DNA of 11,904 bases. Origin: JACZSB01 sp965372015. Its GTDB lineage: Bacteria; Fidelibacterota; Marinisomatia; SCGC-AAA003-L08; TS1B11. The DNA lies in the NCBI GenBank assembly GCA_965372015.1, contig CBDVAP010000089.1:1-11904 (forward strand), written 5' to 3'. Both the position numbers and the translations under genes were made by a program. Numbering within the stretch: the first letter of the stretch is position 1; each line of letters opens with the position of its first letter. This document shows positions 1-6,559 of this stretch, one piece after another. The notes under the pieces are model-generated. The model had not been told where the DNA came from. It made no database searches and saw only the letters and a program-made list of their open reading frames with translations.

Positions 1-30
1 CCAAGGCGTAGCGCACTAGGCCCCTACCAG

Positions 31-94
31 TCCCTAGCCTCAAGCCTCTAGCCTCAAGTCCCTAGCCTCTTGTTCCAGCTTCTCGCATCGAGCT
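31..94. repeat. Tandem heptamer repeat, locus 1
   Basis: From 33 to 74 the sequence reads as six consecutive 7-base units: CCTAGCC, TCAAGCC, TCTAGCC, TCAAGTC, CCTAGCC, TCTTGTT. Seen at double length, 31-72 is three near-identical 14-base copies. The periodicity decays up to about 94, where a GCATCGAGC resembles units of the second locus near 6310-6330. The unit matches the consensus TCNAGYN that recurs near 6.3 and 10.8 kb. It lies downstream of the ABC permease gene. Function is unknown. Cyanobacterial short tandemly repeated heptamers are an analogy only. Confidence 0.75.
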
Positions 95-133
95 CCGCCT
101 ATGGTGGAGGGGAGGGTGCTTGGCCCGCTACTC

Positions 134-196
134 CACCCACCCCATTCACTTCGTGAAGTCCCCTCCCTCGCTGAGGGAGGGGATTAGGGGTGGGTG
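134..196. repeat. Branched inverted-repeat element: one stem enclosing two hairpins
   Basis: A perfect 10-bp outer stem pairs 134-143 with 187-196 (CACCCACCCC with GGGGTGGGTG). Inside are a 5-bp hairpin (TTCAC 146-150 with GTGAA 154-158... loop TTC) and a perfect 10-bp hairpin pairing 160-169 with 173-182 around a GCT loop. DNA or RNA of either strand could fold into a three-way junction. It lies 30 bases past the ABC permease stop, so it could protect or end that mRNA, but no T-run follows on the minus strand. The nested form suits a REP- or MITE-like dispersed element. No target-site duplication was recognised. Confidence 0.75.
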
Positions 197-225
197 CTCA
201 CTCAGACACTTAGTCCGATTCCGGC

Positions 226-1464
226 TCAGCCCGCCCGCAGCCAATGCAGGATTTCCGCCAGGGTCACTCGCCGGCCGTACATTAATATAGCGGTGCGGAA
301 AACGATCCCCGCCCAACGTACCAGCAGAATCGTGAACAAAATCAGCACCAGCAGACTGCCCCAGGCCTCCCACCAGGGCACATCCGATACCGCCAGCCGA
401 ATGATCATGATAAAGGGGGTTACAGGTGGAATAAAAGAGGCGATCCGCACCGCCAGGGCATCGGGCTGGGTGATCACCACGGTGGAAAAGATAATGGGCA
501 GCACCGGGATAATGCTCAACATCCCCACCACCTGTTGGGCTTCCTGCTCGGTTTCGAAAACGCTGCCCACGGCAGCGAACAGGGCGGCGTACAGGAAATA
601 TCCTGCCAGGGCGTAGGCCAGGAACCAGCCCAGATCGGTGAGGACCGGTAGGGCCATCCCGGACCAGGCCGCCGCAACGGTCGAAACCGTCAAATAGATC
701 GTTACCTGGGTCAGCACCAACAGCCCCAGGCCGACAATCTTACCGGCCATCAGGATCTGGGGGGTGATCGACGATATCAGCAGCTCCATTACCCGGTTGC
801 TGCGCTCGGCGATAATGCTCCGCATTAGCACCTGTGACGAGAGGAACACGGCAAAAAACAGTATCATGACGTAGATAATGGGGGTCATGAAAGCTTGTAT
901 GGCATCCATTTCGGTCAAAGTTTCACCGTGGGCGGTATAACTTTGCCACTGAATATCCCGCTCGAGGACCCCCAGCAGATCGAGATCAATCTGGTGCCGC
1001 TCGAACAGGGCCCGGTTCCAGGCCTGCCGCACTGCGTAACGAATTTGCTCCTGCTCCAGAAGGCCGGCCCCTCCCCGGCCCACGAACCGGACTTCACCGG
1101 TCTCGTCGAAAAGATGGTCGACCACCAGGTAAGCCTTAATGGCCCCCACCGCCAGCAATTCTTCGGCCTCGTTGCGGCGCAGATGCAGTCCCTGGCGGCT
1201 TAATCGCAATCTTGGGTAGCGGGGCGTGCCGTCGGTGGCGGTATAGCGCTTGTCAAGCAGCCGGCCAATAATCCGCTCCCACTTCCCGGTTTCGTCGGCG
1301 ATGGCCAGGGTCAAGCCGGCGGGGACCGTATCCTTGATCAGCAGTAGCGGCACCAGGGTCATGCCCACGATCAACAATGGCATTATCACCGTGGTGATGA
1401 CGAAAAACTTGGAGCGGATGCGAATTAAGTACTCCCACCGCGCCACCAGCCAGATGGCCCTCAC
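226..1464 (-). CDS. ABC-2 type exporter permease, NatB-like
   Basis: 412-residue inner-membrane subunit of an ABC exporter. Hydrophobic segments are one near the N-terminus (about 21-43), then a long polar domain (about 45-190) predicted outside the cytoplasm, then a C-terminal block of about five (near 193-213, 242-262, 279-301, 311-330, 370-385). The stretch at 217-235, with AERSNRVMELLISS, is typical of the NatB/YhaP-like ABC-2 family, in which some members export sodium ions; the substrate here cannot be read from sequence. The start is GTG at 1464 and overlaps the ATPase stop by four bases (GTGA), implying translational coupling and a two-gene exporter. It is the last gene of the six-gene run, and the branched inverted repeat lies just downstream. 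Confidence 0.9.
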   Translation of the reverse strand: MRAIWLVARWEYLIRIRSKFFVITTVIMPLLIVGMTLVPLLLIKDTVPAGLTLAIADETGKWERIIGRLLDKRYTATDGTPRYPRLRLSRQGLHLRRNEAEELLAVGAIKAYLVVDHLFDETGEVRFVGRGGAGLLEQEQIRYAVRQAWNRALFERHQIDLDLLGVLERDIQWQSYTAHGETLTEMDAIQAFMTPIIYVMILFFAVFLSSQVLMRSIIAERSNRVMELLISSITPQILMAGKIVGLGLLVLTQVTIYLTVSTVAAAWSGMALPVLTDLGWFLAYALAGYFLYAALFAAVGSVFETEQEAQQVVGMLSIIPVLPIIFSTVVITQPDALAVRIASFIPPVTPFIMIIRLAVSDVPWWEAWGSLLVLILFTILLVRWAGIVFRTAILMYGRRVTLAEILHWLRAG

Positions 1465-2390
1465 TGCCGTCCCCCCCGTACCACCTCAATAAAGATATCT
1501 TCCAGTGTGGGCTCCCGCAGCTTGAATTCGCTCACCGGCCCCAGGGCCACCAGCCCCGCCAGGGTAGCCGGCAGTTCCCCCCGGGGATGGCCCACGGCCG
1601 TGTTATCATGGGTCCCCGTTACTCGCAGCCACTGCTGCAACCCCTCCGGCAGGCCGCCCTCGAAGGTCACTTCCATGGTCGGCTCGGCATGGTCGGCCTT
1701 GACCTGTGCCAGCGGCCCGCTCAGCACTACCCGCCCAGCGTCGATCAGGCAGATGGTATCGCACAGGCGCTCTACCTGGTCCATCTGGTGGGTGGAAAAG
1801 AGGATAGTGGTTCCCTGGGCCCGCAGCTCGTCGATCAGTTCCTTGAGCACAATCTGGTTCACCGGGTCCAGGCCGGCGAACGGCTCGTCTAAGATTACCA
1901 CCTTCGGATGGTGGGCCACGGCGGCAATGAACTGGGCCTTCTGTTGGTTGCCCTTCGACATGGTCCGCACATTCCGCTGGGCATAAGCCCCCAGTTCGAA
2001 ACGCTCCAGATACTCCTCGACCCGCACTGCGGCAGTCTGGTGCTCCAGACCTTTCAGCTGCGCCAGGTAGATCAGGGTCTCACGTAAGCGGGTCTTGGGA
2101 TAGAGGCCCCGCTCTTCGGGTAGATAGCCGAAACTGCGGCTCTGCAGGCGGGTGATGGGACGCCCCCGGTAAAGTACTTGCCCTTCGTCAGCGCCCAGGA
2201 TACCCATGATGATCCGCAGGGCGGTGGTCTTTCCCGCCCCGTTGGGGCCTAGCAGCCCGAAAATGGCGCCCGGCTGCACCGCCATAGAGATCCCATCCAG
2301 TGCGGTGCTGCCATCGAAGCGTTTTACCAGCCCGACAAGTTCCAGGCCGGTGTTGTTCGCAGCGCCCGCAGGCTCAGCGGCCGGTGACAT
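1461..2390 (-). CDS. ABC transporter ATP-binding protein, NatA-like
   Basis: 309-residue cytoplasmic ATPase powering the adjacent permease. Motifs are in the expected order: Walker A GPNGAGKT (48-55), signature loop MSKGNQQK (144-151), Walker B VVILDEP (164-170), D-loop GLDP and H-loop His201. The signature departs from LSGGQ in the way common in NatA/DUF4162-type ATPases. The C-terminal region to EPTLEDIFIEVV (293-304) fits the DUF4162 tail of that family. Start: ATG at 2390, giving a 17-base overlap with the 3' end of the alkaline phosphatase gene. The 3' end overlaps the permease by four bases. NatA/NatB proteins are known sodium exporters, but related pairs carry other substrates, so none is assigned. 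Confidence 0.93.
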   Translation of the reverse strand: MSPAAEPAGAANNTGLELVGLVKRFDGSTALDGISMAVQPGAIFGLLGPNGAGKTTALRIIMGILGADEGQVLYRGRPITRLQSRSFGYLPEERGLYPKTRLRETLIYLAQLKGLEHQTAAVRVEEYLERFELGAYAQRNVRTMSKGNQQKAQFIAAVAHHPKVVILDEPFAGLDPVNQIVLKELIDELRAQGTTILFSTHQMDQVERLCDTICLIDAGRVVLSGPLAQVKADHAEPTMEVTFEGGLPEGLQQWLRVTGTHDNTAVGHPRGELPATLAGLVALGPVSEFKLREPTLEDIFIEVVRGGRQ

Positions 2391-3468
2391 ACTCTATCAG
2401 TTTCTGCCCTATAAATGTATTATCCACCACAGCATCGAAAGCCTCGCTGCCGGGGCCGCTGGCGAAAATTGGTACCAGGTTACCGGTATGGCCTTTAGTT
2501 ACCCAGGCCGTCTTCAGCCCCGCCCCCAGAGGCTTGTCCTTAACGGCAAGTCCCCCCGTCTCGTGATCGGCCACCAGCAGCACCAGTACCTGGGGATGGC
2601 TGGCCTGATAGTCCAGCAGCGCGCCCACCAGCTCCTGCAGCGACTCAACTTCAGAGTGCAGCCACTTCGTATCGTTTTTATGTCCGGCCCAGTCCACCTG
2701 GCTCTCCTCCACCATCAGGAAAAAGCCGTCGGGGTCCTGCTCCAGGATAGCCACCGCCCGCCGGGCCATAGCGGTGGTGGTGGGCCGGCGGTTCTCATCA
2801 GCCCGGGGCATGCTGTCCATGGTGAACAGCCCCACTACCGGGCGATCGGGGCCTGCCCGCTGCCCTAAGCTGTCAATCACCAGCGTCCCCTGCGAGGCCA
2901 TCACCGCCAGCAGATCCTCCTCCTGCTCACCACCCTGCTCCCGGGAGAGAAAGTATTTCCGCCCGCCACCGAAAATGACGGTTAATCCGGCTCCGGCCAT
3001 CTGGCGGGCGATCTCCGGTTCGTCGGAGCGGTCCGTCACGTGAGATGCAAAGGCTGCCGGGGTAGCGTGGGTGATAGTGGAAGTCGCTACTAGTCCGGTG
3101 GCCATCCCCTTTTCAAGGGCGTATTCCAGCACGGTCTTCAACAGTCGCTTGTTTTCGTCGACCCCAATGGCACGGGTATAGGTCTTGTAACCGGTGGCCA
3201 TAGCGGTGGCTGCGGCGCCGGATTCGGTCACTTTGAGGCTATCGGCCGGGTGGGTGGTCATCAATCCCACGTGCTCGAAGCGCTGCAGGGAGAAACGGCC
3301 GCCCAGATAATAGGCGTAGGTATGCTGTCCAATCCCGGTGCCGTCAGCGACTATCAGGATAATAGATTTGGGGCTTCCCGGTAGGCCACCACTGGTCGGC
3401 TGTTGACAGGAAACCGCCGGTGCTGTTGATAACAATAATAAAAGAATCCGAATTAATGTGTGGTTCAT
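2374..3468 (-). CDS. Alkaline phosphatase, PhoA superfamily, exported
   Basis: 364-residue phosphomonoesterase predicted outside the cytoplasm, releasing Pi from phosphate monoesters. Active-site residues can be placed against E. coli PhoA: Asp42 (D51), nucleophile Ser83 in TESGAAAT (S102), Thr136 (T155), Arg147 (R166), Glu254 (E322), Asp259 (D327), His263 (H331), Asp301-His302 (D369-H370) and His327 (H412). His134 replaces E. coli D153 and Trp260 replaces K328, a pairing known from Bacillus/Thermotoga-type enzymes. It is about 100 residues shorter than E. coli PhoA, so some surface insertions are absent. The N-terminus is a signal peptide with Cys21 after AVS, a possible but imperfect lipobox. 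Start: ATG at 3468 behind a strong purine-rich site (GGAGGGGG). It lies 33 bases after the nucleotidase stop. No Pho box was recognised. Confidence 0.95.
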   Translation of the reverse strand: MNHTLIRILLLLLSTAPAVSCQQPTSGGLPGSPKSIILIVADGTGIGQHTYAYYLGGRFSLQRFEHVGLMTTHPADSLKVTESGAAATAMATGYKTYTRAIGVDENKRLLKTVLEYALEKGMATGLVATSTITHATPAAFASHVTDRSDEPEIARQMAGAGLTVIFGGGRKYFLSREQGGEQEEDLLAVMASQGTLVIDSLGQRAGPDRPVVGLFTMDSMPRADENRRPTTTAMARRAVAILEQDPDGFFLMVEESQVDWAGHKNDTKWLHSEVESLQELVGALLDYQASHPQVLVLLVADHETGGLAVKDKPLGAGLKTAWVTKGHTGNLVPIFASGPGSEAFDAVVDNTFIGQKLIEYVTGR

Positions 3469-3501
3469 CCCACCCCCTCCATTGGTAATTAGTGCCGCCG
3501 G

Positions 3502-4335
3502 TTATTCCTGCAAAGCCCGCCGTTTGGTCCGCACCCGCTCCGACCGGCTTTGGGAATAGTCGAACCCGGGCAAGGCCTCTTCCCAGGAGCCATACATGGG
3601 GTTGGGCAACATGATCCAGCGGCGGCCCCACCAATCGGTGTAATGCTCGGTCAGGGCGGCCCGCTCTTTGGCCCCCGCCCCCCGAAAGCCCGGTGCGAAA
3701 TCGGCAGTGTTATCGCCGACCAGGAGCAGGATACGGAACTGTTCGGCGATAGTTGCCCGGCGCTGCCCTTTATCGGAGTTCCCGCCACGGGTCAGCAGCG
3801 TCTCCCGGCCCTCCTCCAAGGGAAAACCCGCCTGCCTGAGGTTATTACGGGTGGCTTCTTTGAGATGGTCCCGCCGGTTGGTGACGTAGAAAACGGTCAC
3901 TCCCTGCCGGGCGGTATATTGGCAGAACTGTAGGGCTCCGGGTACCGGCGCCGCCGACTCCTCCTTGACCCACCGGTCCCATGAGGCTTGGTTAAAGACC
4001 ATGTCCCCCAGGATGAGCCGCCCCTGGTGCGGGGAGTTGTCCAGCACAGTCTCGTCCACATCCAGGATCACCGCCGGCGGCAGGTTCCCGAACGCGCCGG
4101 TTTGCTCCAGGGCCGCGGTCCAGGTTGTGTCCACCAGCGCCATCTCCAGGGCCGTCCGGGCCTGGTTAAAGGCCTGCACAGCCGCCGCCCGGTACTCCGC
4201 CGAGTGCTGCACCCACAGCACCGCGTCCAGCTGCTCATGGGACTGGGTGCCCTGCTCGGATTGGGCCTGCCCGGGGCTGGACGATAGTAGCAGTAGCAGT
4301 AGCAGTGGCAGTCTGGCTGAGATGGAAGTCTTCAT
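3502..4335 (-). CDS. Secreted 5'-nucleotidase / acid phosphatase, e(P4)-like HAD family
   Basis: 277 residues, close to the usual e(P4) length. The HAD DDDD-type site is visible: DVDET at 92-96 (nucleophile Asp92, acid/base Asp94), VTNRR at 151-155, and GDNTAD with Asp208 and Asp212. The C-terminal RRWIMLPNPMYGSWE block is characteristic of e(P4)/class C enzymes, which hydrolyse nucleoside monophosphates and other phosphomonoesters outside the cytoplasm. The N-terminus is a leucine-rich signal peptide ending near GQAQ. Unlike H. influenzae e(P4) there is no lipobox cysteine, so a soluble periplasmic or secreted form is predicted. The ATG shares one base with the tyrS stop (TAATG), implying coupling. 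With the alkaline phosphatase downstream it forms a Pi- or nucleoside-scavenging pair. Confidence 0.92.
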   Translation of the reverse strand: MKTSISARLPLLLLLLLSSSPGQAQSEQGTQSHEQLDAVLWVQHSAEYRAAAVQAFNQARTALEMALVDTTWTAALEQTGAFGNLPPAVILDVDETVLDNSPHQGRLILGDMVFNQASWDRWVKEESAAPVPGALQFCQYTARQGVTVFYVTNRRDHLKEATRNNLRQAGFPLEEGRETLLTRGGNSDKGQRRATIAEQFRILLLVGDNTADFAPGFRGAGAKERAALTEHYTDWWGRRWIMLPNPMYGSWEEALPGFDYSQSRSERVRTKRRALQE

Positions 4336-5552
4336 TATTTTGGCACGATCCTTAAAAAGCGCCGCTTGCCGGCCTTTATTATATAGGTCTGTCCACTCTT
4401 TACGGTGAAATTGGGTTCCCGGATCACCACCTCATCCACCTGGACGGCCCCCTGTGCAATCAGCCGGCGGCCTTCACCGTTAGAGGCTACCAAACCGGCG
4501 TCTTTGAGCACTTGCACCAGAAAGACCTCATCAGTTGCCAGGGTGAACTCCGGGATCTCTTCCGGCAACCCTTTCTTGATGAACAGCTGGTCGAAGGCTG
4601 CCTGGGCTCCGGCAGCGCCGGCCTCATCATGATACAGGACAATGATCTCCCGAGCCAACCGGCGCTTGAGGTCCCGGGGATTCACGGCCGCATCAGCCAG
4701 CTGCCGCTCGATCCCGGCCAGTTCGTCTGCGCTCACAGCGGTGCAATACTCGAAATATGGGTGAATCAGGTTATCGGGTATCGACATGACCTTCCCGTAC
4801 ATCTGGTCCGGCGGGTCGGTAAGCCCAATGGAATTGCCAAGGGATTTGGACATCTTCTCAACCCCGTCGGTACCCTCCAGCAATGGGGTGGTTAGGATGG
4901 CCTGAGGCTCCTGTCCAAAGCCCCGCTGCAGGTTCCGGCCCATGAGCAGATTAAAGGTCTGGTCGGTGCCGCCCAGCTCCACGTCCGCCTCCAGTTCCAC
5001 CGAGTCGTAGGCCTGGGCCAGGGGGTAGAGCAGCTCGTGGAACGAGATCGGCAACTCCTGTTGCAGCCGCTGGGCAAAGTCGTCCCGCTCCAACAGACGG
5101 GCTACGGTGATATAGGAAGAGAATTTGATCAGGTCGGCGAAATCGAGTTTGCCCAACCAATCTGAGTTATAGGTGATGCGCAGCCTCTTTTTTTTGCTGA
5201 GCACCAGGGTGGCCTGTTCGTAGTAGGACTGGCCGTTCCGGCGGGTCTCTTCGATGGAAAGCGCCGGCCGGGTCTTGTTCCGCCCGGAAGGATCGCCGAT
5301 CATGGCGGTGAAGTCCCCCACCACCAGGATAGCCTCGTGACCCAGGTCCTGGAAGTGCCGCAGTTTGCGCAGCACCACCGTGTGGCCCAGGTGCAGGTCC
5401 GGGTGGCTGGGGTCGCAGCCTAGTTTGATTTTCAACGGCCGATTATCCTTGAGCGATTGCTCCAGTTTAGCGACCAGATCCTCCTCGGGGATGATCTGCT
5501 CCGCCCCCCGCCGCAGCAGGTCCATCTGTTCATTGACGGCCGGAAATGCCAC
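4335..5552 (-). CDS. tyrS: Tyrosyl-tRNA synthetase
   Basis: 405-residue class I aminoacyl-tRNA synthetase that charges tRNA-Tyr in the cytoplasm. The HIGH motif appears as HLGH (54-57) after GCDPSHPDL, the tyrosine-binding region includes QAYDSVELEADVELGGTDQ, and the KMSKS loop is KMSKSLGN (233-240). The C-terminal ~60 residues form an S4 RNA-binding domain ending in RRFLRIVPK. The N-terminal form suggests the TyrS subgroup of H. influenzae or the B. subtilis TyrZ type. The start is GTG at 5552, sharing one base with the smpB stop (TAGTG). An AAGGAG lies about 15 bases upstream, farther than ideal, so initiation probably depends on coupling; an in-frame ATG at residue 10 is the alternative. 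Confidence 0.97.
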   Translation of the reverse strand: MAFPAVNEQMDLLRRGAEQIIPEEDLVAKLEQSLKDNRPLKIKLGCDPSHPDLHLGHTVVLRKLRHFQDLGHEAILVVGDFTAMIGDPSGRNKTRPALSIEETRRNGQSYYEQATLVLSKKKRLRITYNSDWLGKLDFADLIKFSSYITVARLLERDDFAQRLQQELPISFHELLYPLAQAYDSVELEADVELGGTDQTFNLLMGRNLQRGFGQEPQAILTTPLLEGTDGVEKMSKSLGNSIGLTDPPDQMYGKVMSIPDNLIHPYFEYCTAVSADELAGIERQLADAAVNPRDLKRRLAREIIVLYHDEAGAAGAQAAFDQLFIKKGLPEEIPEFTLATDEVFLVQVLKDAGLVASNGEGRRLIAQGAVQVDEVVIREPNFTVKSGQTYIIKAGKRRFLRIVPK

Positions 5553-6022
5553 TATACTGTTTTATGCTCCTTCATAGTCCGGTCCAGTTGCCGCTTGACC
5601 TCCCGCTCGGCCAGGGCCCGGCGCTTGTCGTGCAGTTGCTTGCCCCGGCAGACGGCCAACTCCACTTTCGCCCAACCACCGCGAAAATAAATTGATAGCG
5701 GGATCAGGGTCTGCCCCTTGATCTGGGCCGCCTTGCGCAATTTGCCCAGCTCGCGCCTGCTCAGCAGCAACTTGCGCTCCCGCAGGGTGGCATGGCCGCT
5801 GCCGCCGGTATGCGAGTAGGGGTTGATATGAACATTCACCAGGTACAGCTCGCTCCCGTTGAACCGGGCAAAGCCTTCGGTGAGGGTTACTTTGCCTTCC
5901 CGCAAGGCCTTTACTTCGGTCCCCTGCAGCACCAGTCCCGCCTCGTACTTGTCCAGGATATGGTATTCATGGCGCGCCCGGCGGTTGGCGCCGATAATTT
6001 TCCTGCCGGATGGGGTCTCCAA
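5552..6022 (-). CDS. smpB: SsrA-binding protein SmpB
   Basis: 156-residue tmRNA-binding partner that delivers SsrA RNA to stalled ribosomes for trans-translation. Family marks are RRARHEYHILDKYEAGLVL, then GTEVKALREGK, NVHINPYSH, and the C-terminal GKQLHDKR tail that enters the decoding centre. Length matches E. coli SmpB (160). The start is TTG at 6022: an in-frame TAA lies five codons upstream and no ATG or GTG occurs before the conserved core, so TTG is nearly forced. No convincing Shine-Dalgarno precedes it. It is the first gene of the six-gene run. The ssrA RNA gene itself is not in the window. Confidence 0.95.
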   Translation of the reverse strand: METPSGRKIIGANRRARHEYHILDKYEAGLVLQGTEVKALREGKVTLTEGFARFNGSELYLVNVHINPYSHTGGSGHATLRERKLLLSRRELGKLRKAAQIKGQTLIPLSIYFRGGWAKVELAVCRGKQLHDKRRALAEREVKRQLDRTMKEHKTV

Positions 6023-6030
6023 GGTCGACG

Positions 6031-6060
6031 AATTTAGGCCGTCTGGCGAATACCCTTCAA
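6031..6060 (-). promoter_or_regulatory. Possible promoter for the smpB-tyrS run
   Basis: On the minus strand TTGAAG (6060-6055) is followed after 18 bases by TAAATT (6036-6031), a fair sigma-70-like match. Transcription would begin around 6024, almost at the TTG codon at 6022. If real, the smpB mRNA would be leaderless or nearly so, which fits the missing Shine-Dalgarno. Both boxes are imperfect and other starts are possible. Confidence 0.3.
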
Positions 6061-6071
6061 GGTTAATCCCC

Positions 6072-6100
6072 TTGACACCTAAAGGGGATGCTAGTAAGCT
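6072..6100 (+). promoter_or_regulatory. Promoter-like site for tRNA-Leu
   Basis: A perfect TTGACA -35 (6072-6077) is separated by exactly 17 bases from TAAGCT (6095-6100), which keeps the three most conserved -10 positions (T1, A2, T6). The predicted start near 6107 gives a 5' leader of about 33 bases before the tRNA. The site overlaps an 8-bp inverted repeat (ATCCCCTT 6066-6073 with AAGGGGAT 6082-6089). The divergent smpB promoter would lie only about 40 bases away. Confidence 0.55.
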
Positions 6101-6139
6101 CAGGTCGGTAATGGCCGTCGGTTGTTGCTTTCACACCCA

Positions 6140-6223
6140 GCCCGGGTGGCGGAATTGGTAGACGCGCTAGGTTCAGGGTCTAGTGTCCTTATGGATGTGC
6201 GAGTTCGAGTCTCGCCCCGGGCA
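6140..6223 (+). tRNA. tRNA-Leu (anticodon CAG)
   Basis: A complete class II tRNA cloverleaf is visible. The acceptor stem pairs GCCCGGG (6140-6146) with CCCGGGC (6216-6222). The anticodon stem CTAGG/TCTAG encloses the loop TTCAGGG, placing anticodon CAG at 6174-6176. A long variable arm (6184-6198) is typical of tRNA-Leu. The T arm GCGAG/CTCGC holds TTCGAGT. The D-loop region GGAATTGGTAGACGCGC closely matches bacterial tRNA-Leu. After discriminator A6223 comes CCC, so the 3' CCA is not encoded and must be added by nucleotidyltransferase. It is divergent from smpB. Confidence 0.96.
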
Positions 6224-6226
6224 CCC
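6214..6226 (+). repeat. tRNA 3'-end 13-mer, copy 1 (att-like)
   Basis: GCCCCGGGCACCC spans the end of the T arm, the 3' acceptor strand and three bases past the tRNA. The same 13 bases recur in the same orientation at 6454-6466, as when an element inserts at a tRNA 3' end and rebuilds it. Confidence 0.45.
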
Positions 6227-6237
6227 TCTTTATCGGT

Positions 6238-6357
6238 TTCAGGTTTCTGGTTCAGCCTTCGAGGGAACTTTGGATGACTTGGCAGTCACTTAAGCGGCAC
6301 CATCCATTATCCAGCATCGAGCATCGAGTATCTAGCATCAAGTATCTAATTCTCGGC
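6238..6357. repeat. Tandem heptamer repeat, locus 2
   Basis: A short block at 6238-6264 has units such as TTCAGGT, TTCTGGT and TTCGAGG. The main block is at 6302-6357: ATCCATT, ATCCAGC, ATCGAGC, ATCGAGT, ATCTAGC, ATCAAGT, ATCTAAT, TCTCGGC, with unbroken 7-base spacing. The units belong to the same degenerate family as 31-94 and 10729-10908. An apparent minus-strand reading frame across 6252-6479 with peptide repeats such as MLDTRCSMLD is a by-product of the repeat, not a gene. Confidence 0.85.
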
Positions 6358-6453
6358 TGACTGTGCTGAGCATCACAACGGTCGGGAAGTCTCGCTTGGC
6401 CCGTATTGATCCTGCCAATGGCGGGGCCAACAGCCTGCCCGGCCAGGGCGGTA

Positions 6454-6466
6454 GCCCCGGGCACCC
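6454..6466 (+). repeat. tRNA 3'-end 13-mer, copy 2 (att-like)
   Basis: This is an exact direct copy of 6214-6226, 240 bases downstream, with no match extending to either side. The two copies bracket the locus-2 heptamer block. It could be an old attachment site or a chance match favoured by the GC-rich core CCCCGGGC. Confidence 0.4.
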
Positions 6467-6559
6467 AGGCTATCCCCATCGCAGGACAGCTCTCAAGGCA
6501 TACTTGTACTGAGGAATCTTTATTTAGCAGGAATCCCTACTCAACGCCCAGTGAGCAGG

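Larger units (their letters stand above)
6225..6559. other. Gene-free stretch between tRNA-Leu and the MORN gene
   Basis: 335 bases with no credible gene. It contains the heptamer blocks (6238-6357), the module CTGTGCTGAG (6361-6370) that recurs at 10761-10770, the 12-mer GCCAATGGCGGG (6414-6425) whose complement recurs at 10841-10852, and the second copy of the tRNA-end 13-mer. No Rho-independent terminator for the tRNA was seen. Confidence 0.7.

Noticed and set aside
31..94. Short tandem repeats as a CRISPR-like array or replication origin iterons
   Set aside because: Units are 7 bases with no spacers, and no replication initiator gene or DnaA-box cluster was seen nearby.
134..196. Intrinsic terminator for the ABC permease gene
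   Set aside because: Stable stems exist, but no T-run follows on the minus strand and the nested structure exceeds a simple terminator hairpin.
895..1203. Plus-strand frames opposite the ABC permease and other genes
   Set aside because: These are antisense shadows of well-supported minus-strand genes, with no motif or start signal of their own.
6066..6089. 8-bp inverted repeat as a terminator
   Set aside because: It has an 8-base loop, no T-run on either strand, and coincides with the tRNA promoter-like site; it is kept only as a note there.
6252..6479. Minus-strand 75-codon reading frame across locus 2
   Set aside because: Its peptide (MLDTRCSMLDNGW) is simply the translated heptamer repeat; there is no ribosome-binding site or family resemblance.
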